The notes: generated from the sequence alone by a model not told the origin. A stretch of DNA of 64,000 bases from Sandaracinomonas limnophila (GCF_004005965.1 NZ_SACY01000001.1:620001-684000); one strand, 5' to 3'. Shown: positions 43,898 through 53,123, counted from the stretch's first letter. Numbers and translations are program-made.

Positions 43898-46702
43898 ATG
43901 AAAAAATTGTTCCTTTTCGATGCAATGGCATTAATTTATCGTGCACATTTTGCATTCGCTAAAACTCCGAGAATTTCTTCCAAAGGTTTAAATACCAGTG
44001 CGGTATTTGGATTTGCCAATACAATTCTCGAAGTCATCCAAAAGGAAAAACCTGATTACTTGGGAGTTGCCTTTGACACACCTGCTCCTACGTTTCGACA
44101 CGTTGACTTTCCTGCCTACAAAGCACAGCGACAAGAACAACCTGAAGATATAACCGTTGCCATTCCCTATGTAAAGAAATTAGTTGAGGCAATGGATATT
44201 CCATTACTTATATTAGATGGTTATGAAGCAGATGATATCATTGGAACGATTGCAAAAAAAGCAGTTCAGGCCAATCCTGAAATTGTGGTTTATATGATGA
44301 CTCCAGATAAAGATTATGGACAATTAGTAGAAGAACGCATCAAAATGTACAAACCTGCCTTTATGGGTAAAGGAGTTGAAGTTTTAGGACCAAAGGAGGT
44401 TTGTGAAAAATGGGACATCCAAAACGTTGACCAAGTAATTGACATGTTGAGTTTGATGGGAGATGCTGTAGATAACATTCCAGGAATTCCAGGAGTTGGG
44501 GAAAAAACCGCACAAAAATTAATTGCCGAATACGGTTCTTTAGAAAATTTATTAGCCAATACAGCCGATTTAAAAGGAAAACTCAAAGAAAATCTTGAAA
44601 ACTATGCTGAACAAGGTCGGATGTCGAAACATTTGGCACGCATTTTATGTGAAGTACCCATTGACTACCAAGAAGAACGCCTACTTGCAACACCGGCAAA
44701 AAGGGATTTATTAGAGCCCCTTTTGGAAGAGTTAGAATTTAGAACACTAAAAAAACGAATCCTAGGAGAAGAATCCCCAGTTGTAGTTACTAAATCTAAG
44801 GCCCCTAAAGTTGCAAGTAACCAAATTGACTTATTTGCATCTTCAATTGAGGAGGAAACAGGCCCAGAACCTAGTTTCACTAATCACAAAAATCTTCAAA
44901 GTACGGCTCACCAATACCATTTGGTTCAAGGACTTGCTGCTGTTAAGCAATTAATTCAATACCTTACCCGACAAACTTCAGTTTGTTTCGACACCGAAAC
45001 TACAAGTTTATTAGCAGTTGAGGCAGAATTGGTTGGTATATCATTTGCCTATCGCACAGGAGAAGCATTTTACATTCCCTTTCCAGCTGACCAAACGGAA
45101 GCAAAAGAACTTCTTGAGCCTTTAAAAGAGGTTTTTGAAAATGAGAAAATTCAAAAAATTGCCCAAAATATCAAATATGATATGAGTGTTTTGGCCAATT
45201 ACGGAATTGAAATTAAGGGAGAAATTTATGACACCATGTTGGCTCATTATTTGATAGAGCCTGAAAAACGTCATAATATGGATGCATTATCCTTGGCCTA
45301 TTTAAATTACGAGCCCCTTTCTATTGAAGAGTTAATAGGTAAAAAAGGAGCAAAACAAGGCAATATGAGGGATGTAGAATTAAACCTCATCAAAGAATAT
45401 GCCGCAGAAGATGCGGATATCACCTTGCAACTGAAACCGCATTTAGATAAGGTTTTGGACAAAAATCCAAAAGGAAAAACACTTCTTCATGAGCTTGAAA
45501 TGCCCTTAACTAGAGTTTTATCAGCCATTGAACGCGAAGGTGTAAATTTGGACATCCCCTTCTTAAAAGAAATGTCTAACACCTTGGAATCTGATGTCAA
45601 GATTGTACAGGAACGAATATATGAACTAGCAGGTAAACAATTCAATATCGCGTCCCCTAAGCAATTGGGTGAAATTTTGTTTGAAAAGTTAAAACTAGAC
45701 CCAAAGGCTAAAAAGACCAAAACGGGTCAATATATGACTGGGGAGGAAATCCTATCAAAAATGGATGCGGAGCATGAAATTGCTTCCAAAATTTTAGATT
45801 TCAGAGAACTACAGAAGCTAAAATCGACTTACGTAGATGCTTTACCTCAATTGATTTGTGCCAAAACGGGAAGGATACATACCTCATTTATGCAAGCAGT
45901 AACTGCAACGGGCCGATTATCTTCTAAAGACCCAAATCTTCAAAACATACCTATCCGGACAGCGAGAGGTCGAGAAATTAGAAAAGCATTTATCCCAAGA
46001 AATGAAGATTACCAAATTCTTTCTGCAGATTATTCGCAAATTGAACTGCGTATAATGGCTGCTTTTTCTCAAGATGATTCCATGTTAGATGCCTTTAACA
46101 AGGGTCAAGATGTACATAAAGCAACTGCCGCTAAAGTTTTTGGAGTTGCCTTAGAAGATGTGGATTCCGACATGAGAAGAAAAGCGAAAACTGTAAATTT
46201 TGGTATTATTTACGGAGTTTCAGCTTTTGGATTAGCAGAACAAATTGGTATTTCAAGAACAGAAGCCAAAGAAATTATCGAGCAATACTTTGTACAATTT
46301 CCGAAGGTCAAGCAATTTATGGACCAATCTATACATCAAGCTCGAGAAAACGGATATGTGGAAACTGTGATGGGTAGAAGGCGCTATTTACGTGATATAT
46401 TGTCTGCCAACATGAATGAACGTGGATTTGCTGAGCGAAATGCCATCAATGCCCCTATTCAGGGTTCAGCGGCTGACATGATTAAAGTAGCTATGATTCA
46501 AGTTCATGACTTTTTGGTAAAAGAAAAATTAAAAACCAAAATGATTTTAACCGTACATGACGAATTGGTTTTTGATGCACATAAGGATGAAATTTCATTT
46601 GTAAAAGACAAAATCGATCACATCATGTGCAATGCCTTAGACCTTGGCATTAAAATTGAAACCGGAATTGGATTAGGGAATAACTGGCTAGAAGCGCATT
46701 AG
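43898..46702 (+). CDS. polA: DNA polymerase I
   Basis: A 934-residue PolA with all three activities apparently intact. 5'-3' nuclease (1-290; LFLFDAMALIYRAHFAF, DGYEADDIIGT, MTPDKDYGQLV), 3'-5' exonuclease (VCFDTETTSLL, NIKYDMSVL, YAAEDADITLQL) and polymerase (DYSQIELRIMA, RRKAKTVNFGIIYG, TVHDELVFD). The intact proofreading motif distinguishes it from Taq-like enzymes. Its TAG is immediately followed by an AAGTGGA array. Confidence 0.96.
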   Translation: MKKLFLFDAMALIYRAHFAFAKTPRISSKGLNTSAVFGFANTILEVIQKEKPDYLGVAFDTPAPTFRHVDFPAYKAQRQEQPEDITVAIPYVKKLVEAMDIPLLILDGYEADDIIGTIAKKAVQANPEIVVYMMTPDKDYGQLVEERIKMYKPAFMGKGVEVLGPKEVCEKWDIQNVDQVIDMLSLMGDAVDNIPGIPGVGEKTAQKLIAEYGSLENLLANTADLKGKLKENLENYAEQGRMSKHLARILCEVPIDYQEERLLATPAKRDLLEPLLEELEFRTLKKRILGEESPVVVTKSKAPKVASNQIDLFASSIEEETGPEPSFTNHKNLQSTAHQYHLVQGLAAVKQLIQYLTRQTSVCFDTETTSLLAVEAELVGISFAYRTGEAFYIPFPADQTEAKELLEPLKEVFENEKIQKIAQNIKYDMSVLANYGIEIKGEIYDTMLAHYLIEPEKRHNMDALSLAYLNYEPLSIEELIGKKGAKQGNMRDVELNLIKEYAAEDADITLQLKPHLDKVLDKNPKGKTLLHELEMPLTRVLSAIEREGVNLDIPFLKEMSNTLESDVKIVQERIYELAGKQFNIASPKQLGEILFEKLKLDPKAKKTKTGQYMTGEEILSKMDAEHEIASKILDFRELQKLKSTYVDALPQLICAKTGRIHTSFMQAVTATGRLSSKDPNLQNIPIRTARGREIRKAFIPRNEDYQILSADYSQIELRIMAAFSQDDSMLDAFNKGQDVHKATAAKVFGVALEDVDSDMRRKAKTVNFGIIYGVSAFGLAEQIGISRTEAKEIIEQYFVQFPKVKQFMDQSIHQARENGYVETVMGRRRYLRDILSANMNERGFAERNAINAPIQGSAADMIKVAMIQVHDFLVKEKLKTKMILTVHDELVFDAHKDEISFVKDKIDHIMCNALDLGIKIETGIGLGNNWLEAH

Positions 46703-46921
46703 AAGTGGAAAGTGGAAAGTGGAAAGTGGAAAGTGGAAAGTTAAAATTACCAAACAACTTTTAAAAAAATAATTTAAATTGCAGGGGATAAGGGGCGGCA
46801 TTTCCCCAAACTTAAAATAAATTGAAAATCCTAACTAGAAACTGATAAAGATTTCCACTTTCCACTTTCCACTTTCCACTTTCCACTTTCAACTTTCAAC
46901 TTTCAATTTTCAACTTTCAAT
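46703..46921. repeat. Heptamer array pair (AAGTGGA / TTTCCAC) between polA and aguB
   Basis: Left arm 46703-46744 directly after the polA stop: five perfect AAGTGGA units and one AAGTTAA. Right arm 46852-46921: ten units (TTTCCAC x5, TTTCAAC x2, TTTCAAT, TTTCAAC, TTTCAAT) ending 3 bp before the aguB stop. The arms are complementary. The spacer contains a third copy of the G-rich core. Confidence 0.95.
46775..46810 (+). repeat. G-rich dispersed intergenic core, copy 3
   Basis: TAAATTGCAGGGGATAAGGGG followed by CGGCATTTCCCCAAAC; same order as the copies at 18176 and 28808, with GGGG...CCCC able to pair. Confidence 0.72.
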
Positions 46922-46924
46922 TTT

Positions 46925-47791
46925 TTAGTCTTCAAAACGCTTAGTAATGGCGCCATACGAATCAATTCGTCTATCTCGAAAAAACGGCCAGGTTCTGCGA
47001 TAATATTCTGCGGAATCCATATCAACTCCAATTACGGAAATTTCCTCTTTGTGGTGTGAACCTTGGAAAATAACCCGTCCGAATGCGTTGGAAACAAAGC
47101 TCCCTCCCCAAAACTGTTGTCCATTTTCTACCCCTACCCGATTCACTGAAACCACTGGAATTCCGTTGGCTACTGCATGTGAGCGTTGAATAGTTTGCCA
47201 AGCTTGATATTGCTCACGATTTATTTCTCCATCCTTTTCTTCTAAATCCCAACCTATTGCCGTTGGATAAACTAACACTTCAGCCCCCTTCAAAGCCGTT
47301 AATCGAGCCGCTTCCGGGTACCATTGGTCCCAACAGATTAAGACACCAATTTTGGCATATTGTGTTTCAAAAACTTTGTAACCTAAATCTCCAGGTGTAA
47401 AATAGTATTTTTCATAGTATCCAGGATCATCTGGGATATGCATTTTACGATATTTCCCCAAATAAGTACCATCTGCGTCAATCACAGCTGTGGTGTTGTG
47501 GTACAATCCAGCCGCTCTTTTTTCAAACATTGAAGCTACAATAACCACTTTCAATTCTTTGGCAAGTTCCCCTAAAATGTCAGTATTTTTTCCTGGAATT
47601 GGTTCAGCTAATTCAAAGTGGTTTTGACTTTCTTCGAAACAGAAATATACCGATTGAAATAATTCTTGCAAACAAATTACCTGAGCACCTTTGGTAGCAG
47701 CTTCACGTATGGAAGTAATAGTTTTATCCCAATTTTCAGTAGGGTTTTCAGAACAAGTTAATTGCAGCAAGGCAAATTGTACATTTCTCAT
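46925..47791 (-). CDS. aguB: N-carbamoylputrescine amidase
   Basis: A 288-residue nitrilase-family enzyme releasing putrescine, ammonia and CO2 from N-carbamoylputrescine. Catalytic triad: Glu43 in CLQELFQSVYF, Lys116 in KYRKMHIPDD and Cys153 in LICWDQWYPEAAR; the C-terminus has FFRDRRIDSYGAI, typical of AguB. Partner of the agmatine deiminase encoded at 22801. The GT9 gene ends 2 bp upstream on the same strand. Confidence 0.9.
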   Translation of the reverse strand: MRNVQFALLQLTCSENPTENWDKTITSIREAATKGAQVICLQELFQSVYFCFEESQNHFELAEPIPGKNTDILGELAKELKVVIVASMFEKRAAGLYHNTTAVIDADGTYLGKYRKMHIPDDPGYYEKYYFTPGDLGYKVFETQYAKIGVLICWDQWYPEAARLTALKGAEVLVYPTAIGWDLEEKDGEINREQYQAWQTIQRSHAVANGIPVVSVNRVGVENGQQFWGGSFVSNAFGRVIFQGSHHKEEISVIGVDMDSAEYYRRTWPFFRDRRIDSYGAITKRFED

Positions 47792-47793
47792 AA

Positions 47794-48642
47794 TTATTCA
47801 AAGATAGGGTCTAAATCCAATTTCATCCCACAATCAAAATGAAATAAGGGACAAACGTCTGTTTCAATTTTTTGACAAGGTTTACAGGTTAATCCTAGTA
47901 GTTCAATCGGCTTAATTTGTGCCCCTTTCAGTAAAAATCCATCTGTAGGAGCAGTATTTGTATATAAAACTACAGGTTGTTTGCCTAATAATACAGACAA
48001 ATGCAGCATAGCCGAATTGTGAGTAATTACCTTTTCAGCTTTATTTATAATAGTTGCTGATTGCTCTAAAGTTGTTTTTTTACACAAATTTATCACTTTT
48101 TCAGGAAACAAAATCTCTAAGCGGTCTCCAAAATTCTTATCCCATTCATCACCAATTAACACCAAAATTCCTTCCCATCTATCTACTAATTCAATCATTT
48201 TAGGATAGGAAATCACGCGAACCACACGCCTTGCCCCTAAAGCAAAAACCGAATATTTGGAAGGAAGTGAAAACTCATTTATTGATTCTTCCTCACATTT
48301 TATCAGTTGATCATTTATCTGTATTGGAAAATCAAAAGGATTTATGGCCTTTCGTCTTTGAAATAAACAAAAACAAATAGCTTTTGACTGAAAGGAATTG
48401 CTAAAGTCGATAATTTCATCAAATTTTTCTTTCCACAAACTACTTACTGTGGCAAAAAAATTATCCTTAAAATAATGCCATTGATCAACTTGAGAAACAA
48501 TTGATTCCAATTGCTGATGAGAAGATTTCGTCAAAAAATGAACTTCAAGGTTTGGAATAGAGCTTTTTATAGCAGAAAGAGCCGGCAGGGAGACTAAGAC
48601 ATCGCCCAGATTTTCCAAAGAAATACACAAAATCTTCTTCAT
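47794..48642 (-). CDS. Glycosyltransferase family 9 (heptosyltransferase-like)
   Basis: A 282-residue ADP-heptose:LPS transferase-like protein. N-terminal SLENLGDVLVSLPALSAI is the family phosphate/acceptor motif; the C-terminal half has VITHNSAMLHLSVLLGKQPV, the nucleotide-sugar-binding signature. It has a cysteine-rich tail (CKPCQKIETDVCPLFHFDC). Shorter than most heptosyltransferases (about 340 aa). It probably acts in lipooligosaccharide core assembly at the inner membrane. Confidence 0.8.
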   Translation of the reverse strand: MKKILCISLENLGDVLVSLPALSAIKSSIPNLEVHFLTKSSHQQLESIVSQVDQWHYFKDNFFATVSSLWKEKFDEIIDFSNSFQSKAICFCLFQRRKAINPFDFPIQINDQLIKCEEESINEFSLPSKYSVFALGARRVVRVISYPKMIELVDRWEGILVLIGDEWDKNFGDRLEILFPEKVINLCKKTTLEQSATIINKAEKVITHNSAMLHLSVLLGKQPVVLYTNTAPTDGFLLKGAQIKPIELLGLTCKPCQKIETDVCPLFHFDCGMKLDLDPIFE

Positions 48643-48659
48643 TGATTAAAATTTCCTTG

Positions 48660-48667
48660 CAAAATTA
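48660..48667 (-). promoter_or_regulatory. Candidate -7 element for the GT9 gene
   Basis: Reads TAATTTTG on the minus strand, 17 nt before the ATG at 48642. Confidence 0.4.
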
Positions 48668-48739
48668 GAAAAAAAGGCAATTTACCCTAAATCTTTCCTA
48701 TTTTTCGGTAAATTGCACTCTAATACAGTAAAATTACAA

Positions 48740-50218
48740 ATGGAAAACAAAAAGCAAGATACCGCCTCTGCCTTAAAAGATATTATTTCCCACGCTAAAG
48801 AATACGGATTTGTATTCCCCTCTTCAGAAATTTATGATGGTTTACAAGCTGTTTACGATTACGGACAAAACGGTGTTGAGCTTAAAAATAATTTAAAAAC
48901 AGTTTGGTGGAAAGCTATGACCATGTTGAACGACAACGTGGTAGGTATTGATGCAGCCATTTTTATGCATCCATTAACTTGGAAAGCATCTGGTCACGTT
49001 GATTCGTTCAACGACCCAATGATCGACAATAAGGATTCTAAAAAAAGATACCGTGCTGATACTTTATTAGAGGATCGAGCTGCACAATATGATGCTGAAG
49101 GTAATGAAACTAAGGGAAAAGCTCTTTTACAACAAATGGCAAAATGCTTAGATGCAGGAGATTTGGAAGGAGTTCGTCAGATTATTATTGATGAAAATAT
49201 TACTTGTCCTGTGTCTGGAACTGCTAATTGGACCGAAGTTCGACAGTTTAATTTGATGTTTTCTACCCAAGTTGGTGCCGTTTCAGAAGATGCAAGTTTG
49301 ATTTATCTTCGTCCAGAAACTGCACAAGGAATTTTTGTAAACTTTTTAAATGTTCAAAAAACGGGGAGAATGAAAGTTCCATTTGGTATTGCACAAATTG
49401 GAAAAGCCTTCCGTAATGAGATTGTCGCAAGAAACTTTATTTTTAGAATGCGTGAATTTGAACAAATGGAAATGCAATTCTTTGTTCGTCCGGGTTCTGA
49501 AATGGAATGGTATGCCACATGGAAAAACACACGCATGAAATTTCACCAAGCAATTGGATTACCGGCAGCAAAGTTAAAATTCCATGACCATGAAAAATTA
49601 GCCCATTACGCAAATGCGGCTGTTGATATTGAATTTGAATTCCCATTTGGCTTTAAAGAAATTGAAGGAATTCACTCAAGAACGGACTTTGATTTAAAAG
49701 CACACCAAGAGTTATCGAAGAAAAAGCAACAATATTTTGATCCTGAAATCAACGAAAGTTACATACCTTATGTAGTTGAAACCTCAGTTGGTGCCGATCG
49801 CTTATTTTTGGCAACACTTTGTAATGCCTACACAGAAGAAACAGTTGGCGAAGGAGAAAATCAAAAACAAAGAGTCTTTTTAAATCTACACCCTGCAATT
49901 GCACCAGTTAAAGTTGCAGTTTTACCATTGGTTAAAAAAGATGGTTTGGCAGAAAAGGGACAAGAAATCTACAATTCACTTAAACATGCCTTTAACACAA
50001 CTTACGATGAAAGTGGTGCAATTGGCAAACGATATACTCGACAAGACTTAATAGGTACTCCTTATTGTGTAGTTGTCGATTATCAAACCATGGAAGACCA
50101 AACAGTTACTGTCCGCGACAGAAACTCTATGGAACAAGAGCGCATTTCTATAGCTGACCTAAAAGAAAAATTAGGACATGCTGTATCGATGGAGCGTATT
50201 TTTGAAAAATTAGTTTAA
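48740..50218 (+). CDS. glyS: Glycine--tRNA ligase, homodimeric type
   Basis: A 492-residue class II synthetase of the single-chain (eukaryote/archaeal-like) GlyRS type found in Bacteroidota. Motifs: FPSSEIYDGLQAVYDYG, YLRPETAQGIFVNF, the motif 2 region AFRNEIVARNFIFRMREFEQ and motif 3 in VGADRLFLATL. C-terminal anticodon-binding domain (APVKVAVLPLVKKDGLAEKG). The ATG at 48740 (MENKKQD) is preferred over a TTG at 48713. Followed after 19 bp by the DUF349 gene. Confidence 0.93.
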   Translation: MENKKQDTASALKDIISHAKEYGFVFPSSEIYDGLQAVYDYGQNGVELKNNLKTVWWKAMTMLNDNVVGIDAAIFMHPLTWKASGHVDSFNDPMIDNKDSKKRYRADTLLEDRAAQYDAEGNETKGKALLQQMAKCLDAGDLEGVRQIIIDENITCPVSGTANWTEVRQFNLMFSTQVGAVSEDASLIYLRPETAQGIFVNFLNVQKTGRMKVPFGIAQIGKAFRNEIVARNFIFRMREFEQMEMQFFVRPGSEMEWYATWKNTRMKFHQAIGLPAAKLKFHDHEKLAHYANAAVDIEFEFPFGFKEIEGIHSRTDFDLKAHQELSKKKQQYFDPEINESYIPYVVETSVGADRLFLATLCNAYTEETVGEGENQKQRVFLNLHPAIAPVKVAVLPLVKKDGLAEKGQEIYNSLKHAFNTTYDESGAIGKRYTRQDLIGTPYCVVVDYQTMEDQTVTVRDRNSMEQERISIADLKEKLGHAVSMERIFEKLV

Positions 50219-50237
50219 TTTAAAAACGCAAACAACG

Positions 50238-52070
50238 ATGAGTACGATGACCGAAGAATCGACAAGTTTACCAGCAGAAAACCAAGAGCAAACTCAAATT
50301 ACGGAGAATTTTGCTACGGAAGAAAAAATCGTAGAGATTCCAAGTCTTGACCTTCCTGCCAATAAATCTGACTTGTTAGGATTTTTTGAAAAAATCAAAT
50401 CCATAGCTTCTGAAAGTAAGACTGCAGCAGATTTCAAGAAAATTGAAGAAGCAATAAAAGATGCAAGACAATTGTTTGTCAATCTTCGTTCAGAGGAAAA
50501 AACAGCAGCTTTAGCAAAATTCAAAGAGGAAAATGAAAATGCTGAAGAAGGATTTAATTTTAAAGGAGATGAAATTGATCAAAAAATAGAAAACGTTTTA
50601 GGTTCAATTCGTGAGATTCGTCAAAGCTTCTTTCAAACTTTAGAAAAACAAAAAGAAAAAGTTTTAGAAGGTAAAACTCGTTTGTTAGATGAATTAAGGA
50701 AATTAGTTGATGCTGATGAAAATTCAGATCCTGCTCATGTAAATGCAAGTTTCAAAGCATTTAAAAAGATTCAGGAAGAATGGAAGTCATTGGGAAATAT
50801 TTTAGGTCCCCAAAATCAAACCTTTTGGGAAAGTTACCATGCATTGGTGGATCGATTCTTTAGCAATAGAAGTATCTTTTTTGAATTATTGGAGTTGGAT
50901 CGTAAGAAAAATTTACAAGCTAAAGATATCATTGCAAGTAAATTAGAAGCTTTAGCTAAAAAAGTAAACGAAGGTCCTTTACCTAAATTATTAAAAGAAG
51001 CAGAGGAATTATTTGAAGAATATAAGCACATTGGTCCAGCACACAAAGAAATTAATGAAGCACTTTGGCTAAGAGTTAAAAAGGCATTAGACGTACTTTT
51101 TGCTGAAAAAAGACAAATACAAGAAGCACAAAAAGCTGTTTTTGAAGAGAACTTAAAAATCAAAAAAGAATTAAACGATTTGATGGCCCACCATGCTAGG
51201 TTTGTTTCTAGCAGCATTTCTGAATGGAATCAAGCATCTAAAGCCGTTTTAGCCCTACAAGAACAGTGGGGTAAATTAAAAGGTGGAGTGCCACGTGAGG
51301 CCGGAAAAGATGTTAGCCACCAATTCTGGGCTAATTTAAAGACCTTCTTCAAAAACAAAAGTGAATTCTTTAACAAAATAGATGCTGAAAGAAAAGCAAA
51401 TTTAGCTGCAAAACAAGGTTTAATTGATCAGGTAAAAACTTTAACAGAATCTGAAAATGCAGCTGATAACACACAAGCTGTAATTGAATTGCAGAAAAAG
51501 TGGAAAGACATTGGACATGTTCCAGAAAAACAGAAAGATTCAATCTATAAGCAATTTAAAGAAGCTTGTGATGTATTTTTCAATCAAATTCGAGAAAAGA
51601 GTAAGGGTGCAAAAGATGCGGAGTTTGAGGGCAATTTAACTGCGAAGAAAGGAATTATTGAAGAATTAAAGTCGATGCTAAGTGACCCGAGTTTATTGGC
51701 AAGTTTAAAAGCAAAAAAAGAAGCCTGGGATGCTATTGGTTTTGTACCGAAAAAGAATTTAAAGGAAATTCAAGACGAATTCAGAAATACTTGGAATCAG
51801 GTCATTGATTTGGCCAAGACTCAACCTAAAGAACAATTAGCTGCTTGGGGATTTGAGTTAAAAGGTTTACCCTCTGAATCTAAACAGGAAGAAAGAAAAC
51901 CTGTATCAGGAGATGCTCGTAAAAAAATTCAGACCTTGGAAAATGAAATAGCTACTTTACGTAACAACTTAGAATTCTTCGCAAAATCAAAAAATGCTGA
52001 TAAGTTAATTGCAGAGGTAGAAAAGAAGATTGCCAGTGCAGAGAAAGAGTTGGGGAAGTTGAGGGGTTAA
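50238..52070 (+). CDS. DUF349-repeat coiled-coil protein
   Basis: A 610-residue, highly charged helical protein with about five DUF349 repeats, recognisable by repeated units such as EEWKSLGNI, EEYKHIGPAHKE, EQWGKLKGGVPRE, KKWKDIGHVPEK and EAWDAIGFVPKK. The C-terminus is a coiled coil (KIQTLENEIATLRNNLE). The family is conserved in Bacteroidota but without a firmly assigned role. Cytoplasmic. Its TAA is inside the first TTAATTG unit of an array. Confidence 0.82.
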   Translation: MSTMTEESTSLPAENQEQTQITENFATEEKIVEIPSLDLPANKSDLLGFFEKIKSIASESKTAADFKKIEEAIKDARQLFVNLRSEEKTAALAKFKEENENAEEGFNFKGDEIDQKIENVLGSIREIRQSFFQTLEKQKEKVLEGKTRLLDELRKLVDADENSDPAHVNASFKAFKKIQEEWKSLGNILGPQNQTFWESYHALVDRFFSNRSIFFELLELDRKKNLQAKDIIASKLEALAKKVNEGPLPKLLKEAEELFEEYKHIGPAHKEINEALWLRVKKALDVLFAEKRQIQEAQKAVFEENLKIKKELNDLMAHHARFVSSSISEWNQASKAVLALQEQWGKLKGGVPREAGKDVSHQFWANLKTFFKNKSEFFNKIDAERKANLAAKQGLIDQVKTLTESENAADNTQAVIELQKKWKDIGHVPEKQKDSIYKQFKEACDVFFNQIREKSKGAKDAEFEGNLTAKKGIIEELKSMLSDPSLLASLKAKKEAWDAIGFVPKKNLKEIQDEFRNTWNQVIDLAKTQPKEQLAAWGFELKGLPSESKQEERKPVSGDARKKIQTLENEIATLRNNLEFFAKSKNADKLIAEVEKKIASAEKELGKLRG

Positions 52071-52203
52071 TTGTTAATTGTTAATTGTTAATTGTTAATT
52101 GTTAATTGTTAATTGTTAATTATTAATTGTTAATTAAAATTTTCAATCATAAAATATTGAGAATCAAATCATTTACAATTAACAATTAACAATTAATAAT
52201 TAT
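52067..52203. repeat. Heptamer array pair (TTAATTG / CAATTAA) between DUF349 gene and tRNA-Thr
   Basis: Left arm 52067-52136: ten units (TTAATTG mostly, two TTAATTA), the first containing the DUF349 stop. Right arm 52176-52203: three CAATTAA and a degenerate unit, in inverted orientation. About 39 bp separates the arms. The right arm ends 13 bp before the tRNA promoter, so it may terminate DUF349 transcription ahead of the tRNA. Confidence 0.93.
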
Positions 52204-52215
52204 TTCAAAAATTTA

Positions 52216-52246
52216 TTTGCAAATTCCCCCTAATTTACTAATTTTG
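52216..52246 (+). promoter_or_regulatory. Promoter of tRNA-Thr
   Basis: TTTG at 52216-52219, 19-bp spacer, TAATTTTG at 52239-52246: a full match to the Bacteroidota TTTG-N19-TAnnTTTG consensus. The mature tRNA begins 12 nt later. Confidence 0.75.
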
Positions 52247-52258
52247 CATCACCAAATC

Positions 52259-52331
<73 letters not shown>

Positions 52332-52336
52332 CAGAA

Positions 52337-52363
52337 AGCTCAACAGTAATGTTGAGCTTTTTT
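52337..52363 (+). terminator. Rho-independent terminator after tRNA-Thr
   Basis: AGCTCAACA, loop GTAA, TGTTGAGCT: nine perfect base pairs, followed by a T-run, starting 6 nt after the tRNA. Confidence 0.9.
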
Positions 52364-52676
52364 GTTTAAATCTACTCCAATCTAATTTACATAATCTGCA
52401 TTTAAATGCCCTATTCAGCATTTTTTAAAAAAAATAATAGAGCAATTGATTACAATTAGATCCAATGACACATAATCAATCAACTACAATTTAATAAAAA
52501 TATTGTCATTAAAATTCACCAATTTTGCTGGTAAATTTATCATTTTTATGTAATTTGACTTTATTAATTAATCACTAATAAAAATTAACCACTTTAAATC
52601 AAATTGTTCTTTTCAATAAATATATCGTTTCCTTTACTCCAAAGTAATAATAAATAAACTTTGAAATAATTTCACT
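52364..52676. other. Gene-free AT-rich stretch after tRNA-Thr
   Basis: About 310 bp with no credible ORF, no heptamer array and no direct repeat of the tRNA 3' end that I could find. No clean TAnnTTTG promoter was seen; near matches (TAATTTG, TAAACTTTG) have wrong spacing. It marks the shift to very AT-rich DNA. Confidence 0.6.
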
Positions 52677-53045
52677 ATGGAACATCTCTTTCAGAAGGCT
52701 ATTTTTTTATATATGATCAATTGGATATTATTTAGCTTTATATATCTTGAATACAAGCGAATAAATGCAGGATTTGGCGGTATTTTACTTTCATCTGGAT
52801 ATGGTTTTTTATTAATAAAAACTTATACTAAATTAACTATCCCGATACAACTTTTCGGTTTGTATTTAGTCAATAAAAAAATTGACCTAAATTGGCAGGA
52901 GAATATATTAATTTTTCTGACTGGCTGGATAGGTTTTTACTCTATAATTGGACAAATTTTGGCATATAAAATTCTAGGTCCAATTACATTGTTTTTCATT
53001 TATTTAGGATTAATTTTAATTCCTATTATATGTTTCTATCTATAA
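52677..53045 (+). CDS. Small polytopic membrane protein, orphan
   Basis: A 122-residue protein with about four hydrophobic segments (KAIFLYMINWILFSFIYL, YGFLLIKTY, NILIFLTGWIGFYSIIG, ITLFFIYLGLILIPIIC). No motif recognised. Codon use is extremely AT-rich compared with the core genes. First of a co-directional run of four orphan genes separated by about 80-95 bp, which argues against tight coupling. Confidence 0.45.
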   Translation: MEHLFQKAIFLYMINWILFSFIYLEYKRINAGFGGILLSSGYGFLLIKTYTKLTIPIQLFGLYLVNKKIDLNWQENILIFLTGWIGFYSIIGQILAYKILGPITLFFIYLGLILIPIICFYL

Positions 53046-53123
53046 TTAACCAACATATTAACCTAATAAGCAAAAATTTAAGTAACAAGAATATTTTAAC
53101 TTAAAAAATCACTAACATAAAAT

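Noticed and set aside
50834-51217. 127-aa open frame antisense to the DUF349 gene
   Set aside because: Serine/leucine-rich shadow of a lysine/glutamate-rich helical protein; no independent support.
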